Notes under the pieces: generated by a model
Database searches by the model: none
Told to the model about the DNA's origin: nothing
Seen by the model: only the letters and a program-made list of their open reading frames with translations
Made by a program: the position numbers and the translations under genes
In this document: positions 29,915 to 38,800 of the stretch, piece after piece
Layout of the letters: every line of letters begins with the position of its first letter
Numbering within the stretch: position 1 is the stretch's first letter
Origin: Streptomyces parvus
GTDB taxonomy: Bacteria > Actinomycetota > Actinomycetes > Streptomycetales > Streptomycetaceae
Direction: 5' to 3'
DNA: 64,000 nucleotides
Assembly (NCBI RefSeq): GCF_014648875.1
Contig: NZ_BMRY01000001.1
Span: forward strand, 541,304-605,303

Positions 29915-29932
29915 CCCGTGGCACGTGAGTGA

Positions 29933-29964
29933 GAAGGGGCCCTCCCTCGCGGGTGGGCCCCTTC
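29933..29964. terminator. Terminator hairpin downstream of the class I fumarase gene
   Basis: GAAGGGGCCC (29933-29942) pairs perfectly with 29955-29964, between convergent genes. Confidence 0.8.
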
Positions 29965-29998
29965 GCCGTCCCGCGGTGCCACTCGTCGCCTCCCCGCG

Positions 29999-30120
29999 TC
30001 TCTCCGCCTCCTCTTCCGCCTCTCTCCGCCTCCTCTTCCGCCTCTCTCCGCCTCCTCTTCCGCCTCTCTCCGCCTCCTCTTCCGCCTCTCTCCGCCTCCT
30101 CTTCCGCCTCTCTCCGCCTC
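29999..30120. repeat. 22-bp tandem repeat, five exact copies plus half a copy
   Basis: The unit TCTCTCCGCCTCCTCTTCCG plus CC repeats without a single change five times (29999-30108), then a 12-bp partial copy follows. The repeats are contiguous with no spacers. They lie at the left border of the biosynthetic cluster, just beyond the 3' end of the LuxR-type regulator. Confidence 0.95.
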
Positions 30121-30130
30121 TCAGCGCCTC

Positions 30131-31132
30131 TCAGTCGTCCAGCAGGCCCGATGTGGCGACCAGGTAGCCGAGTTGGGCCCGGCTGTTGCTGCCGAGCTGC
30201 TCGGAGACCTTGCGCATGTGCTCGGCGACACTGCGGCGGCTCATGCCGATCCGGCGGGCGATGGCGGCGTCCGTCTCGCCGTTGACGACGGCCTGGAGGA
30301 TCGCGCGCTGGAGGTCGGAGGTGACGACGGGGGTGCGCAGCGGGGCGCGTTCGGGGCGTACGGGCACGGCGCGGGACCACGCCTCGTCGAAGTGGCGGAC
30401 CAGGAAGCGGACCAGCGACGGGTGCCGGACGCGCAGGGCGGTGTGCGGTTCGTCGGAGAACGGGATGAAGGCGAGGTCCCGGTCGAAGACGATGAACCGG
30501 TCCATGACCTCGGGCAGCGTCCGGATCTCGGCCCCTTCGGCGGTCACCTGCTCGATGTAGGCGAGCGTTGTGCGGTCGGAGCGGACGGTGTGCTGGTAGA
30601 GGGTGCGCTGGCGGATGCCGCGCCGCAGGTTGTTCAGATCGCGCGGGAGGGACTGCTCCAGGACGTGGGCGGGGCGTCCGCCGCCGGGGTGCGCGGTGCG
30701 GACCTCGGCGCGGCAGCCGCTGACCCCGGCGTCCAGGGCCTTGCTGATGACGGCCTCGCCGGAGAGCCGGGTGAGGGCGGGGCGTTCGGGCCGGTGGACC
30801 TCGGCGTAGAGGCCCTCGAAGGCGGCGAGGGTGGCGCGGGCGGAGCGCAGGGTGCGGCGCTGCTCGACGATCGCCTCCTCGATCGGGGCGAGCGCGGCGA
30901 ACGAGGCCGTCTCCGGCGGTACGGGGATGAGGCGGCCGGGCGAGTCCCGGTCGGCGACGAGCAGGTGCAGGGAGAGCAGACAGGAGGGGGCGGCGGCGGC
31001 CGGGAGACTGCCCTGCGTCAGCGCACGGCGATAGGTCGCGAGCGCCGCCTCGCAGGGTTGTTCCGGTATCGACCGGTCCGAGGGTGATTCACGGCAATCG
31101 CATACCGGTGAGGGGGAATGATCGTCCTTCAC
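30131..31132 (-). CDS. LuxR-type cluster regulator (TrmB/LuxR-like)
   Basis: This 333-residue protein ends in a LuxR/GerE helix-turn-helix (about residues 265-325; LQRAILQAVVNGETDAAIAR, then RSVAEHMRKVSEQLGS). The N-terminal two thirds is a helical region plus a phospholipase D-like/TrmB C-terminal-like region (TLPEVMDRFIVFDRDLAFIP), a layout often found in actinobacterial secondary-metabolite regulators. No TTA codon was noticed in the frame. GTG 31132 is the furthest start that avoids the exporter's leader, but its Shine-Dalgarno is poor. It diverges from the exporter gene and probably controls it and the synthase genes. Confidence 0.82.
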   Translation of the reverse strand: MKDDHSPSPVCDCRESPSDRSIPEQPCEAALATYRRALTQGSLPAAAAPSCLLSLHLLVADRDSPGRLIPVPPETASFAALAPIEEAIVEQRRTLRSARATLAAFEGLYAEVHRPERPALTRLSGEAVISKALDAGVSGCRAEVRTAHPGGGRPAHVLEQSLPRDLNNLRRGIRQRTLYQHTVRSDRTTLAYIEQVTAEGAEIRTLPEVMDRFIVFDRDLAFIPFSDEPHTALRVRHPSLVRFLVRHFDEAWSRAVPVRPERAPLRTPVVTSDLQRAILQAVVNGETDAAIARRIGMSRRSVAEHMRKVSEQLGSNSRAQLGYLVATSGLLDD

Positions 31133-31154
31133 AAGGATGCAGATTACCTTTGTG
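31130..31154. promoter_or_regulatory. Imperfect inverted repeat in the regulator-exporter divergent region
   Basis: CACAAGG (31130-31136) and CCTTTGTG (31147-31154) pair with a one-base bulge. It overlaps the assumed regulator start and lies about 50 bp before the exporter start, so it could be the binding site of the LuxR-type regulator. Confidence 0.35.
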
Positions 31155-31202
31155 CAATCGGGAGTCTCCCGCCCGGCTCCCGCGCTCGACGAGTATGAGC
31201 GG

Positions 31203-32636
31203 GTGACTTCTGGAATCGAGAGTGCGGACGGGCCGACGGCGGACGAGCCGGACGACGGATCCCGAAAGGCCCGGGACACGGCGGTCTCCGAGCGCCGTTT
31301 TCGATTCCTGGTCGGCGGATACGCGGTGTCTTCGTACGGCACATTCCTGAATATGGTCGCGCTCAATCTGTTCGTCTACGAGACGACGGGCCGGGCGCTG
31401 GCCATGGGGCTGTTCATGGCGGTGCGGCTGGGCTCCGGATTCGTCGCCGGACTGGTCGTCGGCGCACTGCTCGCCCGTTTCAGCGCGAAAAGCATCATGC
31501 TGTGGGCGAATGTCGGACAGGGCGGCGTGATGCTGCTGCTCATTCTGGCGCCGGAGAGCCTGGTGACCGGGGCGCTGATGGCCGTCTCGGTGGTGATCGG
31601 GGCGTGCGGGACGCTGTTCATGGTGGCGTTGCGCAGCTCGATCCCGGAGATGGTCGGGGAGGACCGCAGGGCCTGGGCCAACTCCCTTTCGATCACCGGC
31701 CGTTCGCTGGCGATGGTGGCGGGGTTCGCGTCGGCGGGTGTGGTGGTGTCCCTCGTCGGGTACACCGCCGCCTTCCTGCTCGACATGGCGACGTTCGTGA
31801 TCTGCGCGGTGACGGTGGCCCTGCTGCCGATCGCGGGGGGCGGCAAGGGGTCCGGCACCGACGCCGGGAAGCCGGAGAAGGCCGGGAAGGCCGAGCGGGG
31901 CGGGAAGGGCGGGCCGCGGTGGCGGCCGGTGGCCTTCCTGGCGCTCGCCGCCGCTCCCGGTCTCGGCCTGATGGTGGCCCTGCGCGGGGTCGACGCGTTC
32001 GGCTCCGCGTCCCACAACGCGGCGCTGCCGATCTACTCCACCTCGCTGGACGCGTCGAACCCGGCGGTGTTCGTCAGCGCGTTCTGGTGTGTGTGGGCGC
32101 TCGGCAACATCGGTGCCCAGCAGGTGATCCAGCGGTACACCCAGCGCACCGGCAAGACCGTGGGGGCGCTCGGATTCGGCTACGGCACGGTGGTGATGTC
32201 GGCCGCGTTCATCGCGGCGTTCGCCGGATTCCCGCTGGCGGTCACGGCGGTGATCGCGCTGATCGCGGGGGCCGCGGACGGTCTCACCGAGGTCGCGTAC
32301 ACCTCGCATCTCCAGACACTTCCGGCCACGTTGCGCGGTCACGCCTTCGGTCTTTCGGCCACGTTCGAGAACCTGGGTTTCGGGGTCGGCATGATCCTGG
32401 TGGCGGCGGCCCTCGACCGGTTCTCCCCGCTGGCGGTGGTGGGGTGGTCCCACGGCGCCGCCATCGTCGTCGCCGTGGTGTTCCTGCTGCGGGTGGCGGC
32501 GCTGCGACGGGCGGAGCCCGCGGGTCCGAGTGGACGCGCGGGCGGGGCGGGGCAGGCGGGGCTGCGAAAGGAAGAAGCCGTTGAAGGACGACCGGATCGC
32601 GGTGATCGGGACGGCGCTGAGGTTTCCCGGGGCTGA
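31203..32636 (+). CDS. MFS exporter of the biosynthetic cluster
   Basis: This is a major facilitator superfamily transporter of about 477 residues with around 12 hydrophobic segments between residues 35 and 425 (FLVGGYAVSSYGTFLNMVAL, GLFMAVRLGSGFVAGLVVGA and others). It is like the EntS/MFS_3 exporters that often accompany natural-product genes. The central loop (about 210-240) is Gly/Lys-rich and cytoplasmic. GTG 31203 gives a sensible short N-terminus; ATG 31137 is also in frame but has no room for a Shine-Dalgarno. The 3' end overlaps the PKS gene by 56 bp, implying cotranscription and possible coupling. It probably exports the product. Confidence 0.86.
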   Translation: MTSGIESADGPTADEPDDGSRKARDTAVSERRFRFLVGGYAVSSYGTFLNMVALNLFVYETTGRALAMGLFMAVRLGSGFVAGLVVGALLARFSAKSIMLWANVGQGGVMLLLILAPESLVTGALMAVSVVIGACGTLFMVALRSSIPEMVGEDRRAWANSLSITGRSLAMVAGFASAGVVVSLVGYTAAFLLDMATFVICAVTVALLPIAGGGKGSGTDAGKPEKAGKAERGGKGGPRWRPVAFLALAAAPGLGLMVALRGVDAFGSASHNAALPIYSTSLDASNPAVFVSAFWCVWALGNIGAQQVIQRYTQRTGKTVGALGFGYGTVVMSAAFIAAFAGFPLAVTAVIALIAGAADGLTEVAYTSHLQTLPATLRGHAFGLSATFENLGFGVGMILVAAALDRFSPLAVVGWSHGAAIVVAVVFLLRVAALRRAEPAGPSGRAGGAGQAGLRKEEAVEGRPDRGDRDGAEVSRG

Positions 32637-35600
32637 CACCCCCGCCGCGTACTGGCGCGACATCCGGGCGGGCAAGAGCCATGTACGCCGGTTCACCCGG
32701 GCCGAGTTCGCCGCGGCGGGGGTCCCGGCGACGGAGTACGAGCAGCCGGGGTTCGGCGGTGCGAGCGCGCCACTCGCGGACGTGGACGGTTTCGACGCCG
32801 GGTTCTTCGGGATGAGCGGGCGGGAGGCCGAGCTCACCGATCCGCAGCAGCGGCTGTTCCTGGAGTGCTGCTTCCACGCGTTGGAGGACGGGGGGTACGC
32901 AGGCGGCGGGAGCGGGCACGCGGGCTCCGGAAGGCGTTGCGCGGGCGGCGGCACCGGTTCCGTACGGATCGGGGTGTACGGCAGTTCCGGCTATCGCCTG
33001 TACTCGCTGCACAGCTATCTGGCCAACCACCTCGCGGCGGAGGCCGGCTCGGGCGACTGGATGACCGCCAAGCAGGTCCAGGTCGGCAACTACACCGACT
33101 TCACCGCCACCCGGGCCGCCTTCCGCCTCGGTCTGACCGGGCCCGCGCTGACCGTGTCGACGGCCTGTTCCAGCGCCCTGGTCTCGGTGCATCTGGCCTG
33201 CCAGGCGCTGCGTGCCGGGGACGCGGACCTGATGCTGGTGGGCTCCGCCGCTCTGCATCTGCCGCAGGTCAGCGGCCGTGTTCCGGTGAAGGGCTCCACG
33301 CTCTCCCCCACCGGCACGGTCCGGGCGTTCGACGCGGACGCGGACGGCACGGTCGGCGGGAACGGGGCCGCCGCCGTCCTCCTGAAGCCGCTGGAGCGGG
33401 CACTGGCCGACGGCGACACCGTGCACGCGGTGATCCTGGGCTCGGCGGTCACCAACGACGGCGCGGACAAGACGGCCGGCGGCCGTTCCGGCAAGGGCGG
33501 GTTCGCCGCTCCCGGGGTCGCCGGGCAGCGGGACGCGGTGCTCGGTGCGCTGCGCGCGGCGGACGTGGACGCGGCGTCGATCGGATATGTGGAGGCGCAC
33601 GGTACGGGGACGCTGAAGGGTGATCCGATCGAATTCGCCGCCCTGACCGAGGCGTTCCGCGCCCACACCGACCGGACCGGGTTCTGCGCGCTCGGCTCGA
33701 CGAAGCCGGCCATCGGCCATCTGGACAGTGCGGCGGGGCTCGCGGGGCTGATCAAGGCCGTGGAGGTGCTGCGGCACGGGATCGTCCCGCCGCTCGTGAA
33801 CTTCGCCCGGCCCAACCCGGCGCTGGCGGTGGACGACTCCCCGTTCCTGCTGCCGGTACGGGAGCGGGACTGGCCGCTGGCGGGGGTGCGGCGAGCCGGT
33901 GTGCACTCCATCGGCATGGGCGGTACGAACGCTCACGTGATCCTGGAGCAGGCGCCGGAGGCCGTGCCGCGGCCCCCCGTGCCGTCGGCGGCCCCCGTGC
34001 CCGCGCTGCTGCCGCTGTCGGCCGCCGACGGGGACGCGCTGCGGGCGTACGCCACCGCCCTGCGGGACCACCTGGCGGGCGGGGCCCGCCCCTCCCCCGC
34101 CGATCTGCTGACCACCACCGCGCTCGGGCGGCGGCTCCTGCCGCACCGGCTGGTCGTCACGGCCGCGGACCCGGTCGCCGGACTGGAGGCGTTCCTGTCC
34201 GGGGCCCCGGCGGGCGAGGCGTACACGACCGGGGTCGCCGACGGCGTACGGGACCCGGCGCCGGTGTTCCTGTTCAGCGGGCAGGGCGGCGGCCACCCGG
34301 GCATGGGCGCCCGACTCGCCGCGCGTTTCCCGGTGGTGGCCGAGGTACTGGCGTCGTGCGCCCGGGTGTACGCGGAGGAGACCGGGCGGGACGACTTCCT
34401 CGGCCGGATCGTCGGCGGGCAGGGCCCCGCGCGCTGGGACACCGCCTTCGCGCAGCCCGCCCTGTTCGCCCTCCAGCTCGCCCAGGCCCGGCTGTGGGAG
34501 CGGCTCGGGGTCACCCCGGCCCGGGTCGCCGGGCACAGCGTCGGCGCGTACGCGGCGCTCTGCGTGGCCGGGGCGCTGGACACGGAGGACGCTATGCGGC
34601 TGGTATGCGGGCGCGGGCGGCTGATGCAGGAACGGTCCGCCCCGGGCGCGATGGTCTCCGCGTTCGTCCCCCGGACCCGGGTGCGGGAGCTGCTGGCCGC
34701 CGTCCCCGGTCTTGAGCTCGCCGTGGTCAACGGTGCCACGCACCACGTGCTGGGCGGCTCCCCGGCGGCGGTGGACGCGGTGCGCAAGCTGCTGGCGGCG
34801 GGCGGTGAGGTGTACGAGGTGCTGGCGGTGGACCGGGCGTTCCACACGGCGCTGCTCGATCCGGCACTGGAGGAGTTCCGGCTGCTGGCGGAGAAGACGG
34901 AAACGCGCCCGCTGCACACGGAGTTCGTCGACGGCATCGACGGCACGGTCCGCCCCGCCGGGTGGCGGCCGGACGCCGCGTACCTGGTCGCGCAGGCCCG
35001 CCGGACGGCCGACTTCGCCGCCGTGCTGGGGGAATTGACCTCCTCGCCGCTGCTGCTGGAGCTGGGCCCGTCCGCCGTGCTCACGGGGTTGGTCCGCCGG
35101 GCGTCGCCGGACGCCGTCTGCGTACCGACGCGGGACTGGGAGCGGGCGGTTGCCGCGCTGCACTGCGCCGGCGCCGGGGTGGACTGGGCTGCGCTGCTCG
35201 ACGGCTGCGGCGGCCGGCGCGTCCGGCTGCCCCCGTACCCCTTCCGGCGGCGCTCCCACTGGCGGGGGCCCGCACCGTACGCTCACCCATCCGCACGCTC
35301 CACGGAGGACCGCATGACCGAACAGGCCGTACTGGAAAGGGTGCTGGAGCTGACCGCGCGCCATCTCGGCCACCGTCCCGACGAGGTCTCCGCCGACCGC
35401 ACGTTCGTCGGCCTCGGTGCCGACTCGCTCCAGCTCATCGGGATGGTACGGCAGTTGGAGGCCGAGTTCGGCACGGAGATCAGCATGCGGGAGGTCCTGG
35501 AGGAGGCGGGCACACCACGGCTGACGGCCGCGCTGATAGCCGGGCGGGCGGTGCCCGCGACGGTGCCGGCGTCGGTTCCGGCGTCGGTGCCGGTGTCGGT

Positions 35601-35808
35601 GTCGGTTCCGGTGCCCGCGGCCGTCCCGGAGGCAGCAGCGGTGGCGGCACCCGTGGCCGACGAGCCCGGGTACGCCACCCAGGCCGAGGTCGCGGCCCTG
35701 TCCGAGCAGATTCGTCAACTGGCCGAGACCCAGGCGGCGATGCTCACCCAGCTCTCCGATGCCGTCGCCCTGCTGACGGCCCGCACCACCGGGACGGACG
35801 CGCGATGA
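32581..35808 (+). CDS. Type I polyketide synthase, KS-AT-ACP
   Basis: This 1075-residue single-module PKS condenses an acyl starter with an extender and has no reductive domains, so it should leave a beta-ketoacyl-ACP. The ketosynthase (about 1-455) has the active-site Cys at 196 in VSTACSSAL; the usual Asp of DTACSS is Ser here. It also has VEAHGTGT and KPAIGHLD with the two histidines. The acyltransferase (about 560-840) has GHSVG (Ser 653) and RAFH, which favours malonyl-CoA. The ACP near 925-985 has GADSLQL (Ser 949). A Val/Pro/Ser low-complexity stretch and a short coiled-coil-like C-terminus follow, which may dock to the next protein. The start is TTG 32581 with AAAGGAAG upstream. The stop overlaps the next start (ATGA). 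No loading domain is present. Confidence 0.95.
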   Translation: MKDDRIAVIGTALRFPGADTPAAYWRDIRAGKSHVRRFTRAEFAAAGVPATEYEQPGFGGASAPLADVDGFDAGFFGMSGREAELTDPQQRLFLECCFHALEDGGYAGGGSGHAGSGRRCAGGGTGSVRIGVYGSSGYRLYSLHSYLANHLAAEAGSGDWMTAKQVQVGNYTDFTATRAAFRLGLTGPALTVSTACSSALVSVHLACQALRAGDADLMLVGSAALHLPQVSGRVPVKGSTLSPTGTVRAFDADADGTVGGNGAAAVLLKPLERALADGDTVHAVILGSAVTNDGADKTAGGRSGKGGFAAPGVAGQRDAVLGALRAADVDAASIGYVEAHGTGTLKGDPIEFAALTEAFRAHTDRTGFCALGSTKPAIGHLDSAAGLAGLIKAVEVLRHGIVPPLVNFARPNPALAVDDSPFLLPVRERDWPLAGVRRAGVHSIGMGGTNAHVILEQAPEAVPRPPVPSAAPVPALLPLSAADGDALRAYATALRDHLAGGARPSPADLLTTTALGRRLLPHRLVVTAADPVAGLEAFLSGAPAGEAYTTGVADGVRDPAPVFLFSGQGGGHPGMGARLAARFPVVAEVLASCARVYAEETGRDDFLGRIVGGQGPARWDTAFAQPALFALQLAQARLWERLGVTPARVAGHSVGAYAALCVAGALDTEDAMRLVCGRGRLMQERSAPGAMVSAFVPRTRVRELLAAVPGLELAVVNGATHHVLGGSPAAVDAVRKLLAAGGEVYEVLAVDRAFHTALLDPALEEFRLLAEKTETRPLHTEFVDGIDGTVRPAGWRPDAAYLVAQARRTADFAAVLGELTSSPLLLELGPSAVLTGLVRRASPDAVCVPTRDWERAVAALHCAGAGVDWAALLDGCGGRRVRLPPYPFRRRSHWRGPAPYAHPSARSTEDRMTEQAVLERVLELTARHLGHRPDEVSADRTFVGLGADSLQLIGMVRQLEAEFGTEISMREVLEEAGTPRLTAALIAGRAVPATVPASVPASVPVSVSVPVPAAVPEAAAVAAPVADEPGYATQAEVAALSEQIRQLAETQAAMLTQLSDAVALLTARTTGTDAR

Positions 35809-38800
35809 GCGCGGGGACACCCGCGTCCGGCGACGCCGCGGCACGGGCCTCCGAGGCCGTGGCCCGGGCGGCGGAGCTGTCACGGGCGCTCACGGAACGG
35901 CTGGCGGCGGCCCGCGCGCAGATCGCGACGGAGACCCCGGAGGAGAAGCCGCCCGCCGACGCGAGCGCGCATGGACCCCGGCTCGTCGTGGACGCGGCGG
36001 GCGGCATGGCCGGGGCGGGGGCCGACGAGGCTCAGCGGGCCCACACCGCGTCGCTGATCCGGCGGTTCACCGAACGCACCCGCACCTCCAAGAAGCTGGC
36101 CCAGCAGCACCGTTCGGTGCTGGCCGACAGCCGGGCCGTCGTGGGGTTCCGGGACGCCACCAAGGAGATGCTGTACCCGGTCGCGGCCCGCTCGGCGCAC
36201 GGCTCCCGGCTGGTCGACGTGGACGGCAACACGTACACCGACATCACCATGGGCTTCGGCGCGCTGCTGCTCGGCCATGAGGCGGAGCCGGTCACCGAGG
36301 CCGTGCGCCGCCACCTCGCCGACGGGCTGCGCTTCGGCCCGCGGTCCCCCGACACCGGGGAGGCCGCCGCCCTGCTGGCCTCGCTGACCGGCATGGAGCG
36401 GGTCGCCTTCGCCTCCTCCGGTACGGAGGCGAACTCGGCGGCGATCCGGCTGGCCCGGGCCGCGACCGGGCGCGACAAGGTCGTCATGTTCCGGGGCTCG
36501 TACCACGGGCACATCGACTCCGTCCTCGGCCGCCCCGGCGGTCCCGGGCAGCACGCGGTGCCCGTCTCCCGGGGCATCCCGGACAGTGCGGTGGCGGAGC
36601 TGATCGTGCTGGAGTACGGGGAGCAGGAGTCCCTGGAGACGATCGACGCCCTCGGGGACACGATCGCGGCCGTGCTCGTCGAGCCCGTGCAGTGCCGCAA
36701 CCCGGGCCTGCGGCCGGTGGAGTTCGTGCGCTCGCTCCGTGAACTCACCGCGCGCCGGGGCATCGTGCTGCTCTTCGACGAGATGCTGACCGGACTGCGG
36801 CCCCACCAGCGCGGTGCGCAGGACCACTTCGGTGTGGTGCCGGACCTCGCCACGTACGGCAAGGCGCTCGGCGCGGGCTTCCCCATCGGCGCGGTGGCCG
36901 GGCGGGCGGATCTGCTCGACGGGGTGGACGGGGGGTTCTGGCGGTACGGGGAGCCCGGCGGGCCCGCGCGGGAGACCACGTTCATCGGCGGTACGTACAT
37001 GCAGCACCCGCTGTCCATGGCAGCGGCCCGCGCGGTGCTCACCCATCTCACCGAGCGGGGCCCCGGGCTCCAGAGCGGACTGAACGACCGGACCCAGGCG
37101 CTGGCGGACCGGCTCAACGCCTTCTTCCGTGACGAGGAATTCCCGCTGGAGCTGGAGCACTTCGGGTCGATGTTCCGGTTCAGGCACCGCGCGGACCTGG
37201 AGCTGCTCTACCACCACCTCCAACTGCGCGGTGTGTACGTATGGGAGTGGCGCAGCTTCTACCTCTCGACCGCTCACACGGAGGAGGACGTGAACCGGGT
37301 CGCGGAGGCCGTCGAGGGATCGCTGCGCGAACTGCGCGACGGCGGGTTCTTTCCCCGGTCCGCTCCCCGCCCGGGCGCGGCGGTGAAGCCGGTCGACGCC
37401 CCACGCCCCGCACCCGACTTCGGCGTCTACTTCTTCGGCGACTACCCGGAGCCGGAGACCGGTGAATCCGCCGGGGCCGACAGAGCCGGCACTCCGGAGG
37501 CGTACGACGCGCTCTTCGAGACCGTGCGCTTCGCCGACGAGCACGGCTTCTCCTCCGTCTGGCTGCCCGAGCGGCACTTCGACTCCTTCGGCGGGCTCTT
37601 CCCGAACCCCTCCGTGCTCGCCTCCGTCGTGGCCAGGGAGACCGGGCGCATCCGCATCAACGCGGGCTCGGTGGTCCTGCCGCTGCACGATCCGGTGCGG
37701 GTCGCCGAGGAGTGGTCGGTGGTCGACAACCTCTCCGGCGGCCGGGTCGGCATCGGCTGTGCCACCGGCTGGCACGCCCGGGACTTCGCCCTGCACCCGG
37801 ACCGGTTCGCGGACCGGCGGCGGATCGCCTTCGACCACCTCGACGAGGTGCGCCGGCTGTGGCGCGGGGAGGCGGTGCGGCGGCGTACGGGCGAGGGCGC
37901 GGAGGCGGAGATCCTGATCCGGCCGCGTCCGGTGCAGGAGGAGCCGCCGTTCTTCCTGGCGACCTCCGGGCAGCCGGCCTCGTACGAGGAGGCGGCCCGG
38001 CGCGGTCTCGGGGTCGTCACCAACCTGATGAGCCAGACCGTGGACGAGCTGGCGGCGAACATCGCGCTCTACCGGCGTACGCGGGCGGCGTGCGGGCTCG
38101 ACCCGGACGCCGGGCGGGTGACGGTGCTGGTGCACACGTATCTCGGCGACGACCACGCCACCGCCCGGGCGGACGCGCTGGAGCCGATGGTGCGCTACCT
38201 GCGGTCCTCGCTGCTGATGCGCTCGGCGGCGACGGCGGCCGGGCAGCGGCGCGAGGACGTGGCGGCGGCGAGCGAGGAGGACCTGGACTACCTGTTCCGC
38301 CGGGCGTACGACCGCTACTGCGACCGGCGGGCCCTGATCGGTACGCCGGACAGCGTCGCCCCGTTCGTGGCCGCGCTGCACGGGGCCGGGGTGGACGAGA
38401 TCGCCGCGCTGGTCGACTTCGGGATGGACCGGGAGCGGCTGCGGTCGGGGCTGGAGCATCTGGACGTGCTGCGCCGCCGGACCCGGGAGCGCGTCGGCGT
38501 GGCCCGGGACACCCGGGGGCAGGGCCGGGAGACCGTCGCGCCCGCCACCTCCGCGCAGCGGCGGCTGTGGCTGGCGGCGCAGTTGCTGGAGAACCCGGCG
38601 GCGTACAACGAGACCCAGGCCGTACGGCTGCGCGGCCCGCTGGACGTAGAGGCGCTGCGGGCGGCGGTCGACGGCCTGGTCGAGCGGCACGCGGGGCTGC
38701 GGACGGTGTTCCGGGGCGAGGACGAGGCGGGCGTCGTCCAGGTCGTCCGGGAGGGGCTCCGCATCCCGTTGGCGGTGTCCGACGCCCGGGGGCAGGACCC

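Noticed and set aside
29999..30120. CRISPR array
   Set aside because: The repeats are directly contiguous with no spacers and there are no cas genes; it is a simple tandem repeat.
31137..31202. Longer exporter start at ATG 31137
   Set aside because: It has no space for a Shine-Dalgarno and lies next to the divergent regulator start; the added residues are not membrane-like.
32284..35883. 1199-codon minus-strand frame opposite the PKS gene
   Set aside because: No domain matches by eye; antisense shadow of the KS-AT-ACP gene.
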